Part shown: positions 49,715 to 58,870 of the stretch, piece by piece
Layout: every line of letters begins with the position of its first letter
How positions within the stretch are numbered: the first letter of the stretch is position 1
Origin: Desulfomicrobium sp. ZS1
Lineage (GTDB): Bacteria; Desulfobacterota; Desulfovibrionia; Desulfovibrionales; Desulfomicrobiaceae
Length of the DNA stretch: 64,000 bases
Assembly: GCF_024204645.1 (NCBI RefSeq)
Contig: NZ_CP100351.1
Coordinates: 2,046,001 to 2,110,000, forward strand
Direction: 5' to 3'
Position numbers and translations under genes: made by a program
Notes under the pieces: generated by a model
Told to the model about the DNA's origin: nothing
Database searches by the model: none
Seen by the model: the letters and a program-made list of their open reading frames with translations, nothing else

Positions 49715-51007
49715 CTATTCGCGCAGGTCAAGAACCCGTTGCGCCTTGCCTTCCGACTTGGGCAGGGAGTTCTGCTCCACCAGATCGATGCGCGCGGTGA
49801 TGAGGATCTCGTCGCGCAGCCTGGAGCTGATGCGACTCTGCAGGCTCTTGAGCTCGCGCATGTCTTCCACGAAATACTCTTCCTTGACCTCCACCTTGAC
49901 GCGCATCTGATCCAGATAGCCGTCCCGCTCCAGCACGATCAGGTAGTTCTGTCCGACTTCCGGAATGCTCATCAGCACCTGCTCGACCTGCATGGGGTAG
50001 ATGTTGACCCCTTTCAGGATGATCATGTCGTCGGCGCGGCCCATGATGCGATCCAGGCGGCGATGCGCGCGCCCGCAGGCGCAGTCCCCGGGAATGAAGC
50101 GGGTCAGGTCCTTGGTGCGGTAGCGGATGAGCGGCATGCCTTCGCGGCAGAGCGTGGTGATGACCAGCTCGCCGATTTCGCCGTCCGGCAACTGCTCACC
50201 CGTCTCAGGATCGACGATCTCGGGCAGATAGGCGTCCTCCCAGATATGCATGCCGCTTTGCTCCAGGCACTCGAAGGCCACGCCCGGCCCGTTCATCTCG
50301 GACAGTCCGTAGGAGTTGTAGGCCTTGAGGCCCCAGACGTCCTCGATGCGCTTGCGGATGGCCTCGGTATGCGGTTCGGCGCCGATGAGCGCCACGCGCA
50401 CGTTCAGACTGTCCGGGCCGTAGCCGAGTTCGTCCTTCACCGTGCCCAGATGCAAGGCGTAGGACGGAATGATGTGGATGGCCGAAACTTGGAAATCCTC
50501 CAGCAGCTTCAATTGGCGCTTGGAATTGCCCGCCCCGGCCGGAATGGTCAGACAGCCCAGACGCTCGGCGCCGTAATGGATGCCAAGCCCTCCGGTGAAG
50601 AGTCCGTAACCGGACATGTTCTGAAAAGTATCCTCAGCCCTGATCCCGACCATGTGCATGCAGCGGGCCATGAGATCGGCCCAGGAATCGATGTCGTTTC
50701 TGGTGTAATAGATGACGGTGGCCGATCCCGTGGTTCCGGAAGATGCGTGCAGGCGGACCATGTCGGTCACGGGCCGGGTCAGCATGCGCGCGGGATAGGC
50801 GCTGCGCAGGTCGTCCTTGGTGGTGAAGGGGAGCCTAGTGATGTCCGCGGCGGAAGTGATCGCCTCCGGGCGTATTCCGTTTTCAGCGAAACGGCGGCCA
50901 TAAAAGTCGGACCGGGCCGCACGTTCGAGAGTGGTTGCAAGTCGCGTTTTCTGAACCTTGTCCAATTCGCTGCGCGAAAAAAATTCTTCCGGGCAATAGG
51001 CTTTCAT
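49715..51007 (-). CDS. paaK: Phenylacetate-CoA ligase
   Basis: A 430-residue adenylate-forming enzyme that makes phenylacetyl-CoA from phenylacetate, ATP and CoA. Marks are the nucleotide motif ASSGTTGSATVIYYT (about 88-102), YNSYGLSEMNGPGVAFEC (about 235-252), LIRYRTKDLTRFIPG (about 308-322) and DDMIILKGVNIYPMQVE (about 346-362). The C-terminal domain ends RVLDLRE, usual for PaaK. In anaerobes such enzymes serve aromatic amino-acid breakdown, often beside indolepyruvate oxidoreductase, which is not visible here. It follows dnaB's neighbours on the same strand but reads away as its own unit. Confidence 0.93.
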   Translation of the reverse strand: MKAYCPEEFFSRSELDKVQKTRLATTLERAARSDFYGRRFAENGIRPEAITSAADITRLPFTTKDDLRSAYPARMLTRPVTDMVRLHASSGTTGSATVIYYTRNDIDSWADLMARCMHMVGIRAEDTFQNMSGYGLFTGGLGIHYGAERLGCLTIPAGAGNSKRQLKLLEDFQVSAIHIIPSYALHLGTVKDELGYGPDSLNVRVALIGAEPHTEAIRKRIEDVWGLKAYNSYGLSEMNGPGVAFECLEQSGMHIWEDAYLPEIVDPETGEQLPDGEIGELVITTLCREGMPLIRYRTKDLTRFIPGDCACGRAHRRLDRIMGRADDMIILKGVNIYPMQVEQVLMSIPEVGQNYLIVLERDGYLDQMRVKVEVKEEYFVEDMRELKSLQSRISSRLRDEILITARIDLVEQNSLPKSEGKAQRVLDLRE

Positions 51008-51046
51008 GGATGTGTCCGCTCTTGAGTTGAAGGTACGCGGGATTGG

Positions 51047-52495
51047 TCAGTACGCGCCGCCGTCCTCGGACGGCAGACCTACTTCCGTAAGATTCTCGAA
51101 TACGGTGTACTGGCCGAAATAACCCAGACGGATGGCTCCGACAGGACCGTTACGCTGCTTGCCGATGATGATCTCGGCGATATTCTTGTTCGGATTGTCC
51201 TCGGCCTTGTTGTAGGCCGCATCACGATAGATGAAGACGATGACGTCGGCGTCCTGCTCGATGGCGCCCGATTCGCGCAAGTCCGAGATCATGGGCCGCT
51301 TGTCGGAGCGCTCCTCGACCTTGCGGTTGAGCTGCGACAGGGCGATGACCGGCACTTCAAGCTCCTTGGCCAGAGCTTTCAAATTGCGCGAGATATCCGA
51401 AATTTCCTGCTCGCGGGAATCGCTCTTGTGGGAGGAGCGCATGAGCTGCAAATAGTCGACGATGATGAGCCCCACGCCTTTCTCGGCCTTGAGGCGCCTG
51501 CTACGGGCCCGTATTTCCATGGTTGAGAGAGCCGGAGTGTCGTCGATGTAGATGGGTGCCCTGGAAAGGTCTTCGGCGGACTGATAGAGCCTGCTCCAGT
51601 CCTCGTCGTTCAGATACCCGCTGCGTAGGCGGCTTAGGTCCACCCGGCCGTGACAGCCCAAGAGGCGCATCATGAGCTGATCCATGGACATTTCGAGGGA
51701 AAAGACAGCCACGGGCACATCGTGCTGGATGGCCGCGCGCATGCCCATGTTCAGCGCCAGAGCGGTCTTGCCCATGGACGGACGGGCCGCGAGGATGATC
51801 AGGTCGGACTTTTGCAGTCCGGCGGTCATCTGATCGAAATCCGTGTAGCCCGTGGGCACGCCCGTGACCAGTTCGCCCTGCCCTGCCCGCGCCTCCAACT
51901 GCTCGAAGACCCGCTGGACCAGATCCTTGCTGCTCATGAAGACGGGTTTGCCCTTGGATTCGGCGATAGAGAAAATCTGCTGCTCGGCCTGGTCCAGCAG
52001 AGATTCCGTCTGCTCGCCGGCTTCAAAACAACTGGTCAGAATCTCGGAGGAGGTCTGAATGAGCCTGCGGCGCACGGACTTGTCGCGCACGATCTGGGCG
52101 TGAAAGACGGCATTGGACGCCGAAGCCACGGATTCGGCCAGGGAGGCCAGGTAAACCGTGCCGCCGACCTCGTCGAGTTGTCCCTTGGTCTGCAGATATT
52201 CGGCCACGGTGACCAGGTCCACGGGCTCGCGGCGACGGTACAGTTCCTGAAAGGCCTGATAGATGATGCGATGCACCGGCGAGTAGAAATCCTCGTCGTT
52301 GATCGTATCGACCAGGGTATGAAAAATATCGTTGCGCAGAAAAACCCCGCCCAGCACCGCCTGTTCGGCTTCGGTGTTATGGGGGGGGACTCTGCGCAAC
52401 AAATCAGAAGAGGCCTTTTGCAAGGCCTCCTCTGGTTGGATTCGAGTTCCGAGGCGCTGCCCGAACTTACTCTGCGGCTGCTTCTTCGGTTGCAT
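51047..52495 (-). CDS. dnaB: Replicative DNA helicase DnaB
   Basis: A 482-residue hexameric helicase. The N-terminal domain begins at RVPPHNTEAEQAVLGG (about 35-50). The RecA-like motor has Walker A ARPSMGKTA (about 237-245), FSLEMSMDQLMMRLL, Walker B LIIVDYLQLM and SQLNRKVEERSDKRP. It unwinds DNA ahead of the replication fork. The given start overlaps rplI by 29 nt. A terminator-like hairpin falls on codons 23-29, so a later non-ATG start (for example TTG just before RRVPPHN) is possible. Confidence 0.93.
   Translation of the reverse strand: MQPKKQPQSKFGQRLGTRIQPEEALQKASSDLLRRVPPHNTEAEQAVLGGVFLRNDIFHTLVDTINDEDFYSPVHRIIYQAFQELYRRREPVDLVTVAEYLQTKGQLDEVGGTVYLASLAESVASASNAVFHAQIVRDKSVRRRLIQTSSEILTSCFEAGEQTESLLDQAEQQIFSIAESKGKPVFMSSKDLVQRVFEQLEARAGQGELVTGVPTGYTDFDQMTAGLQKSDLIILAARPSMGKTALALNMGMRAAIQHDVPVAVFSLEMSMDQLMMRLLGCHGRVDLSRLRSGYLNDEDWSRLYQSAEDLSRAPIYIDDTPALSTMEIRARSRRLKAEKGVGLIIVDYLQLMRSSHKSDSREQEISDISRNLKALAKELEVPVIALSQLNRKVEERSDKRPMISDLRESGAIEQDADVIVFIYRDAAYNKAEDNPNKNIAEIIIGKQRNGPVGAIRLGYFGQYTVFENLTEVGLPSEDGGAY
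52400..52430 (-). terminator. Terminator-like hairpin at the rplI-dnaB junction
   Basis: On the minus strand GAGGCCTT-GCAA-AAGGCCTC is an 8-bp perfect stem followed by TTCTGATTTG. It stands 37 nt after the rplI stop. It may limit transcription into dnaB, giving less helicase than ribosomal protein. Confidence 0.5.
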
Positions 52496-52976
52496 CGGCC
52501 TGCGGTTCGGGTTCGTTCACCTGTTCCTGACGACCATGCTTGACCACATTCACGGTCAGCTTGGCCACAACCTCGGGATGCAACTTCACATCGAGAACGT
52601 ACTCGCCCAGGGCGCGGATACCGTCTTCGAGCTGAATCTTGCGGCGATCCACGTCCACGCCCTGCTCTTCCAGAATCGTGCCGATCTGGGAAGACGTGAC
52701 GGAGCCGTAAAGCTTGTCGCCATCGCCCACGCGCACTTCGATCACGACCTTGGCAGCCTCGATCTTGGCGGCCAAAGCGGCAGCCTCGGCCTTGACGGCG
52801 TCGTTCATGGCCTGCAGCTTGCGGCGCTCCTGTTCAAAGACCTTCAAGTTGCCGGGACTTGCCATGGAAGCAAGACCCTGAGGCAACAGATAATTTCTGC
52901 CATAACCGGGACGGACCGCGACGATGTCGCCCAGTCGTCCCAGATTATCCACGTCTGCTCTCAAAATGACCTTCAT
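52467..52976 (-). CDS. rplI: 50S ribosomal protein L9
   Basis: A 169-residue L9. The N-terminal RNA-binding domain reads MKVILRADVDNLGRLGDIVA, then VRPGYGRNYLLPQGLA, which is highly conserved. A long connecting helix (about 45-85) and the C-terminal domain (KLYGSVTSSQIG, about 90-148) follow. The last 20 residues are an acidic Glu/Ala-rich tail that is longer than usual. The ATG at 52976 has AGGAG 8 nt upstream. Order rpsF-rpsR-rplI-dnaB is the common bacterial arrangement. Confidence 0.96.
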   Translation of the reverse strand: MKVILRADVDNLGRLGDIVAVRPGYGRNYLLPQGLASMASPGNLKVFEQERRKLQAMNDAVKAEAAALAAKIEAAKVVIEVRVGDGDKLYGSVTSSQIGTILEEQGVDVDRRKIQLEDGIRALGEYVLDVKLHPEVVAKLTVNVVKHGRQEQVNEPEPQADATEEAAAE

Positions 52977-52987
52977 GATCAAATCTC

Positions 52988-53251
52988 CTAGACTCTAGAT
53001 TTTTTGAGCACGTCGGTGCTGTGGGTAGCCGTGTAGAACATCAGAGCCATCTGGCGGGCGCGCTTGACTTCGCGGGTGAGAGCCCGCTGGTGCTTGGCGC
53101 AGGTGCCGGTAATACGGCTGGCAATGATCTTGCCGCGATCGGTCACGAAATCGTTCAGGACTTCGGGATGCTTGTAATCAAGCAGGATCTCGGGATTCTC
53201 GCAGAAACGGCAATACTTTCTCCGGGGTGCGAATTTCTTCTTAAAGGACAT
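52988..53251 (-). CDS. rpsR: 30S ribosomal protein S18
   Basis: An 87-residue S18. It begins [20 protein letters not shown], with cysteines of the zinc-binding form, and contains [20 protein letters not shown] (about 49-68), which is diagnostic. It binds 16S rRNA as a heterodimer with S6. The start lies 1 nt after the rpsF stop, and rplI starts 11 nt downstream, so all are co-transcribed. Confidence 0.96.
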   Translation of the reverse strand: MSFKKKFAPRRKYCRFCENPEILLDYKHPEVLNDFVTDRGKIIASRITGTCAKHQRALTREVKRARQMALMFYTATHSTDVLKKSRV

Positions 53252-53252
53252 G

Positions 53253-53570
53253 TTATGCCTCCTCGGTTGCCGCAGCAGGGGTCTCGGCGAGTCTGACGGT
53301 GATGAACTTGAACACGCCATCGGTGATGCGGACATTGCGTTCCAATTCCGCGACAGCCTTGCCAGGCATGTTCATTTCCATGCGGACGTACCGGCCACGA
53401 TTGAACTTGCGCACCGGATATGCCGTATCCTTGACGCCCCAGTCATCGACCTTGAGAACGGTGCCGCCCTCGCGCTCGACAATGGCGCTGAAGTTGTTCA
53501 CGATTTCGCGGCATTCTTCCACACCCAGCTCAGGGCTGAGCAGGATCAATTCCTCGTACCTTGTCATCAT
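53253..53570 (-). CDS. rpsF: 30S ribosomal protein S6
   Basis: A 105-residue S6 with a ferredoxin-like fold: [20 protein letters not shown] at the N-terminus, [20 protein letters not shown] (about 42-61) and [18 protein letters not shown] (about 77-94). The ATG at 53570 has AAGGAGG 7 nt upstream. It is the first gene of the ribosomal operon and partners S18 in the 30S platform. Confidence 0.96.
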   Translation of the reverse strand: MMTRYEELILLSPELGVEECREIVNNFSAIVEREGGTVLKVDDWGVKDTAYPVRKFNRGRYVRMEMNMPGKAVAELERNVRITDGVFKFITVRLAETPAAATEEA

Positions 53571-53595
53571 TATAAATCCTCCTTACGGGTAAAAG

Positions 53596-53619
53596 CCCTC
53601 CCATTCCATTCGGGGGAGC
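53596..53619 (-). promoter_or_regulatory. Candidate S6:S18-binding leader of the rpsF operon
   Basis: On the minus strand CTCCC-CCGAATGGAAT-GGGAG is a hairpin whose loop starts with CCG, 28 nt before the rpsF start codon. The known S6:S18 leader motif displays an unpaired CCG in a similar place and feeds back on the operon. The match is by eye only. Confidence 0.4.
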
Positions 53620-53714
53620 AAGGAAACAAGGATCGTTATTCCCATCCGCAACCCCTGTCAAGGACAGCAACCGGCAGACTTGAAGGTCACGCCGATTGCG
53701 CTTACACCCTGCGC

Positions 53715-56096
53715 ATGATGCGCATCATTCTTCTCCTCCTGCTGCTCGTGCCGCCCCTGCCCCTTCTGGCCGCCCCGCCGAACGTGCTTGTCCTGCATTC
53801 CTATCATCCAGGCCTGTCCTGGACCGACACGCTCAACACGGGCATCCGCGAAACCTTTCGCGCCGAGATGCCGGAGGCCTTGCTGTGGGTTGAATACCTG
53901 GACACAAAGCGCAACACCGACACGTCCTATCTCTCCCTGCAGGCCGCGCTCCTGCGACACAAACTGGCCGAGAGCACCTTCAACCTGATCATAACCACGG
54001 ACAACGATGCCCTGGATTTCGTGCTCGAGTACCGGGACGATATTTTTCGCGGCGCGCCCGTCGTCTTTTGCGGCGTCAACGATTTTGCGCCCGGACAATT
54101 GGGAGGCCAGAAAGACATCACCGGCCTGGCCGAAAACCCGGCCTTTACCGAGACCATGCTCGCGGCCCTCGCCCTGAACCCCGGCACAAAAGAGTTCGTG
54201 ATCATCGGCGCGGACCAGGCCATCACCGATCTGCTCACGGACCGCTCCCTGCGCGCCCTGGAACAGCAGTTTCCGGCCATCCGCTTCACCTACTGGAACA
54301 ACCTCGACGCGCGGGAACTGCGCACCCGTCTCAAAGAATTGGGCCCCGGCCAGATCATCCTCGTCCACGGGGTCATGCGCAACGAGGAAGGGGTGCTGGT
54401 CGATTATCGCGGCAAGAATCTCTTCCTCTCCACCCACGCGGGGGTGCCCATCTACGGATTCTGGGATTTCGAGATGGGCACGGGCTGCGTCGGCGGCAAG
54501 ATGGTGCAAGGGCAGACCGAAGGCGAGCGCGTGGCCAGGCTGGCCATAAACGTCCTCGGCGGAGCCGACCCGGGCGGCATCCCCGTGAACACGCAGACCC
54601 CGTCGCGCTACATTTTCGACTACATCCAGCTGCAGCGCTTCGGGATCAGCGAAAAGGCCCTGCCAAAGGACAGCCTGGTTCTCAACCAGCCCGCGCGTTT
54701 CTATCAGATCGACAAGCGTTACATCTGGACCGCCACGGCGGGCGTGGCCGTGCTGCTGGCCGCCCTGGCCATGCTGGTCAGCGCCATCCGCCGCCGCCAG
54801 GAGGCGCAAGCCGTGCTGCGCCGTCACAAGGAGCAGCTCGAAGAGGCGGTCCGCGCCCGCACCGAGCATCTGCGAACAGCCAACGACGAACTCGAACGCG
54901 AGGTCCACGAACGCATCCGGGCCGAGGGTGACCTGCGCAAGGCCCGCGCCAGCCTGGAAATCGAGGTCGACCGACGCACCCGCGATCTGCGTTTCGAGAT
55001 AGAACAGCGCCGTCTGGCCGAGGCCCATATCCGCGACCGCGAGGCCAAGGCCAGGGCCCTCATCAACGCCCCCACCGAGACCCTGCTGCTCATGGATCAG
55101 GCCGGGATCATCCTCGACATCAACGAAACCGGAGCCTCGCGCCTAGGCAGAAACCGCGAGTCACTCTACGGACTGTCCCTCTACGCCCTGCTGCCTGAAA
55201 CGCGCGCCGAGCGCTTCCGCCAGACCGTAGATAACGTATTCTCCACCGGCGAAGTCCGCTCCATCAACGAATACGGAGAGGAGCGCGATCTGGACCTGCG
55301 CTTCTATCCCGTTTTCGACGACGGGGGCCAGGTCACACGCGTGGCCGTGTTCATGGCCGACGTCACGGGAGCCAGGCGCATGGCCCGGCAGATCATGCTC
55401 CTCGACAAGATCAATTCACTGGGTCGCATGGCTGCCGGCATCGCCCACGAGATCCGCAACCCGCTCACGGGCATCCACGGCTATCTCTACGCCATGGACG
55501 AGATCTGCGACGAACTGCCCACCGAACCGGCCTCCGTGCTGCGCACGACCATCGCCAAGATCCGCAAGGCCGCAGGCAAGATGGAGTCCGTCATCCGCAG
55601 GGTGCTTGATTTTTCCAAGCCCGGCACGCCGCAGCTCGAACTCCTCGATCTGGCCGTCCCGGTACAGGAGGGCCTCAGCCTCATGCTTCCGACCCTGCGC
55701 AAGGCCGGAATCACCGTGGATACGGAGTTCTCCCCTGTTCCGGCCATCCTCGGAGACCGCATGCAGCTTGAGCAGGCCGTCATCAATATCGTGGACAACG
55801 CGGCCCGGGCAGTGCGCAACAATGCCGAGACAAAAAACATCGCCCTGCGCATCGTCTGCGAAGCAGACCGGCTGAGTCTGTGCATCGCGGACAACGGGCC
55901 AGGCATCACCCCGGCCGACCGGGAACGCATTTTCGACCCCTTCTACACCACCGCAAGCGACGGCACGGGCATCGGCCTGTCCATCGTGCAGCGCATCGTC
56001 GCCGACCACAGCGGCACCATCCATGTGGGCGAAAGCCCTGCGGGCGGCGCGGAGTTCAGGCTCGAATTCCCCCTGCCCGCCACGGAGCACCAATGA
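53715..56096 (+). CDS. Sensor histidine kinase with periplasmic ABC-type binding domain and PAS
   Basis: A 793-residue membrane kinase. It has a signal/anchor segment (about 1-18) and a periplasmic substrate-binding-like domain of the ABC_sub_bind type (about 20-320: VLVLHSYHPGLSWTDTLN and VPIYGFWDFEMGTGCVGG). A membrane helix lies at about 337-357, a coiled coil at 365-435, and a PAS domain at about 438-550. The HisKA box has GIAHEIRNPLTG (His near 577), and the HATPase domain has VDNAARAV (about 693) and DNGPGI (about 725). It likely senses a small periplasmic ligand and phosphorylates the sigma-54 activator encoded next, with which it overlaps by 4 nt. Two ATGs in a row (53715, 53718) leave the start open by one codon. 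Confidence 0.9.
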   Translation: MMRIILLLLLLVPPLPLLAAPPNVLVLHSYHPGLSWTDTLNTGIRETFRAEMPEALLWVEYLDTKRNTDTSYLSLQAALLRHKLAESTFNLIITTDNDALDFVLEYRDDIFRGAPVVFCGVNDFAPGQLGGQKDITGLAENPAFTETMLAALALNPGTKEFVIIGADQAITDLLTDRSLRALEQQFPAIRFTYWNNLDARELRTRLKELGPGQIILVHGVMRNEEGVLVDYRGKNLFLSTHAGVPIYGFWDFEMGTGCVGGKMVQGQTEGERVARLAINVLGGADPGGIPVNTQTPSRYIFDYIQLQRFGISEKALPKDSLVLNQPARFYQIDKRYIWTATAGVAVLLAALAMLVSAIRRRQEAQAVLRRHKEQLEEAVRARTEHLRTANDELEREVHERIRAEGDLRKARASLEIEVDRRTRDLRFEIEQRRLAEAHIRDREAKARALINAPTETLLLMDQAGIILDINETGASRLGRNRESLYGLSLYALLPETRAERFRQTVDNVFSTGEVRSINEYGEERDLDLRFYPVFDDGGQVTRVAVFMADVTGARRMARQIMLLDKINSLGRMAAGIAHEIRNPLTGIHGYLYAMDEICDELPTEPASVLRTTIAKIRKAAGKMESVIRRVLDFSKPGTPQLELLDLAVPVQEGLSLMLPTLRKAGITVDTEFSPVPAILGDRMQLEQAVINIVDNAARAVRNNAETKNIALRIVCEADRLSLCIADNGPGITPADRERIFDPFYTTASDGTGIGLSIVQRIVADHSGTIHVGESPAGGAEFRLEFPLPATEHQ

Positions 56097-57454
56097 ACTA
56101 TTCCCTGCTCATCATCGATGACGAAGAATCCATCCGCGACAGCCTGTCCATGGCCCTCGGCCGGCACTACACGGTCAGCTCCTGCGCCAGCGGCAAGGAA
56201 GCCCTGGAGGAACTGCCCCTGCTGGCCCCGGATCTGGTGCTGCTGGACATCGGGCTGCCCGATATCAGCGGGCTTGAAGTGCTGGACCACATCCGCAGGC
56301 AGTCGCCCCATGCCGCGGTGATCATGATCACCGCCTTCGAGGACCTGGACACGGTCATCTCGGCCATGAAGCGCGGCGCCTTCGATTATCTTTTAAAACC
56401 CCTGCGCATGGACACCCTCAAGCTCTGTCTGGAACGGGCGGGAAGCTCCATCCGCTTGGGCAAGGAGATCCGCCTCCTGCAGGACAAGGCCCTGCGCGAA
56501 CAGATTCCGTTCTTCATTGCCGAGAGCGAAGCCCTGACCGACGTGGTGCAGACCGTGGCCAAGGTCGCGGTCAGCCCGGACACGCCGGTGCTGGTCGAAG
56601 GCGACACGGGCACGGGCAAAGAGCTCATCGCCAGCGCCATCCATTATCGCAGCCCCAATTTTCGCGGCCCGCTGGTCACGGTCAACTGCGCGGCCATCCC
56701 GGCCGAGTTGATCGAGAGCGAACTTTTCGGCTATGCGCCGGGGGCTTTCAGCGGAGCGGGGAAAAAAGGCAAGACAGGACTGGTGGAGGAAGCGGCGGGA
56801 GGCACGCTCTTTCTGGACGAGATCGGAGAATTGCCGGGCAGCGCCCAGGCCAAGCTGCTGCGTTTCCTGCAGGAGGGTGAATTCTACGCCCTGGGCTCCA
56901 CCGCCAAACGCACGGTGCGCACCCGGGTCGTGGCCGCGACCAACCGCGACCTCGAAGAGATGATCCGCGCCGGCGGCTTCCGGCAGGACCTCTTCTACCG
57001 GCTGGCCGTGGTCCGTATCCGCGTGCCGTCGCTGGCCCGCCGCAAGGAGGATATCCTGCCGCTGGCGCGACTCTTCCTGCATCAGTACGGAGAAAAATTC
57101 GGCAAGAAATTCAATGACCTCACCCAAACTGCCCGCGCCGCCCTGCTCGGCCATCCCTGGACGGGCAACGTGCGCGAGCTGCGCAACATCATGGAGCGGG
57201 CCACGCTCATGGCCTGCGGACCGGATCTGGACGCCACGGATCTGGGACTTACGGGGGAATGCACGCCGGAGGCTGAAAAAAGGACTGCGCTCACGACCGA
57301 CGGGGTGGACCTGCCGACCCTGCTGCAGGATTTCGAACACACGTATTACACGCAGGCGCTGGCCCTGGCTGACGGTAACGAATCCCAGGCCGCCAGGCTG
57401 CTGGGCATCTCACGGGACACCTTCAGATACAGACGCGGCAAGCTGGGTCTCTAG
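56093..57454 (+). CDS. Sigma-54-dependent response regulator (NtrC family)
   Basis: A 453-residue regulator with a receiver domain (D9-D10, phosphoacceptor D52 in LVLLDIGLPDISG), and an AAA+ sigma-54 activator domain with Walker A GDTGTGKE, Walker B GGTLFLDEIGE and RTRVVAATNRDLEEM. A C-terminal Fis-type helix-turn-helix follows (ESQAARLLGISRDTFRYRRG). The loop that contacts sigma-54 reads GAFSGA instead of the usual GAFTGA. It is coupled to the kinase gene by an ATGA overlap and should activate sigma-54 promoters in response to the kinase ligand. No target promoter is evident in the window. Confidence 0.93.
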   Translation: MNYSLLIIDDEESIRDSLSMALGRHYTVSSCASGKEALEELPLLAPDLVLLDIGLPDISGLEVLDHIRRQSPHAAVIMITAFEDLDTVISAMKRGAFDYLLKPLRMDTLKLCLERAGSSIRLGKEIRLLQDKALREQIPFFIAESEALTDVVQTVAKVAVSPDTPVLVEGDTGTGKELIASAIHYRSPNFRGPLVTVNCAAIPAELIESELFGYAPGAFSGAGKKGKTGLVEEAAGGTLFLDEIGELPGSAQAKLLRFLQEGEFYALGSTAKRTVRTRVVAATNRDLEEMIRAGGFRQDLFYRLAVVRIRVPSLARRKEDILPLARLFLHQYGEKFGKKFNDLTQTARAALLGHPWTGNVRELRNIMERATLMACGPDLDATDLGLTGECTPEAEKRTALTTDGVDLPTLLQDFEHTYYTQALALADGNESQAARLLGISRDTFRYRRGKLGL

Positions 57455-57484
57455 AACCTTGGCCGCGCGTCCCGCGCAACCGTG

Positions 57485-58870
57485 CTAGCGGCCTTCTTCC
57501 GAGCCGATGCCGTAGGTCCGCAGCTTGCGGTACAGATACGTCCGCTCAAGCCCGATGGTCTCCGACAGCCGCGCCACATTGCCGTCCGCACGGGCAAGCT
57601 CCCGACGTAAAAAAGCCTCCTCGAAGCGCGCCCGGGCCTCCTTAAAATCCGTGACCCCGTCCGGGACCACGGCCAGGGCGTCAAGAGCCGCGCCTGTCCT
57701 GTATTCCGGCGGAAGCATGGATACGTTCACTTCCTGGCCCTGATACAAAATGAAGAGCCGCTCCACGAAATTCTTGAGCTCCCGCACATTGCCTGGCCAG
57801 GCGTAACGTTTGAGCAGGTCCAGGGATTCCCGGTCAAAGCGCACGGGCCGTAAGCTTTGCTCCTCGATCAAACGCCGCGAAAAAAACTCGATCATCTCCG
57901 GGATGTCCTCGGCCCGCTCACGCAAGGGAGGGACGCGCAAGGGAAAAACATTGAGCCGATAATACAGATCCTGCCTGAAACGCCCTTCGACCATCTCCTG
58001 CACAAGGTCCTTGTTGGTGGCCGCGATGACGCGCACGTCCACTTTGAAGGTCTTGACGCCGCCGACCCGCTCAAATTTCTGCTCCTGCAGGATGCGCAGA
58101 ATCTTGGCCTGGGTCTTGAGGCTCATGTCGGCTATTTCATCCAGAAACAGGGTGCTCTTGTCGGCCAGCTCGAACTTACCCTTCTTGGCCTTGTCCGCGC
58201 CGGTGAAAGCGCCCTTTTCGTGGCCAAACAGCTCCGATTCGATGAGCTCCTCCGGAATGGCGGCGCAGTTGACGCAGATCATTTCCCTGTCGGCACGCTT
58301 GCTCGCGCGGTGGATGGCCCGTGCCGCGATCTCCTTGCCGGTCCCGTTTTCACCGGTGATGAGCACCCAGGCCTCGGTGGGCCCGACCTGGGCAACAAGC
58401 TCGCGCAAGCGGACGATTCCCGGCGATGAGCCGGTGATGGTGGGAGCCTCTTCAGGCTGAATGCGGGAACGCAGCTCCCTGTTTTCGCGTTTGAGTCGGG
58501 ACAGCTCCAGGGCCTTGCCCGCCGTGACCAGGATATTGTCCAGGGACAGGGGCTTCTCGATGAAGTCAAAAGCGCCGTTCTTGAGGGCCGTGACCGCCGT
58601 CTCGATATTTCCATGACCGGAGATCATGATCACCGGCGTATCCACGCCCTTTTCCCTGAGCGCGCACAAAACCGCCATGCCGTCCATGCCGGGCATCCAG
58701 ATGTCGAGAAAGATGAGGTCGAAATCTCCGTCCAGGGCCAGGCCAAGCCCCTCGGTTCCGGTTCCGGCCTCGGTCACCTGCCAGTTCTCGTCCTCGAAAA
58801 TTCCGCGCAGGGACAGGCGGATATCCTTTTCGTCGTCGATAATGAGAATGGACGCGTTGTCGTGCATCAT
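57485..58870 (-). CDS. Sigma-54-dependent response regulator (NtrX-like)
   Basis: A 461-residue NtrC-family activator. The receiver phosphoacceptor is D56 (LIFLDIWMPGMDG). The AAA+ domain has Walker A GENGTGKE, the intact GAFTGA loop (KGAFTGADKAKKG), Walker B STLFLDEIADM and VRVIAATNKDLVQ. A Fis-type helix-turn-helix ends the protein (RLSETIGLERTYLYRKLRTY). The start overlaps the stop of the upstream kinase gene by 4 nt. By domain order and partner it is NtrX-like, a type that controls nitrogen, redox or envelope functions in different groups. Confidence 0.92.
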   Translation of the reverse strand: MMHDNASILIIDDEKDIRLSLRGIFEDENWQVTEAGTGTEGLGLALDGDFDLIFLDIWMPGMDGMAVLCALREKGVDTPVIMISGHGNIETAVTALKNGAFDFIEKPLSLDNILVTAGKALELSRLKRENRELRSRIQPEEAPTITGSSPGIVRLRELVAQVGPTEAWVLITGENGTGKEIAARAIHRASKRADREMICVNCAAIPEELIESELFGHEKGAFTGADKAKKGKFELADKSTLFLDEIADMSLKTQAKILRILQEQKFERVGGVKTFKVDVRVIAATNKDLVQEMVEGRFRQDLYYRLNVFPLRVPPLRERAEDIPEMIEFFSRRLIEEQSLRPVRFDRESLDLLKRYAWPGNVRELKNFVERLFILYQGQEVNVSMLPPEYRTGAALDALAVVPDGVTDFKEARARFEEAFLRRELARADGNVARLSETIGLERTYLYRKLRTYGIGSEEGR

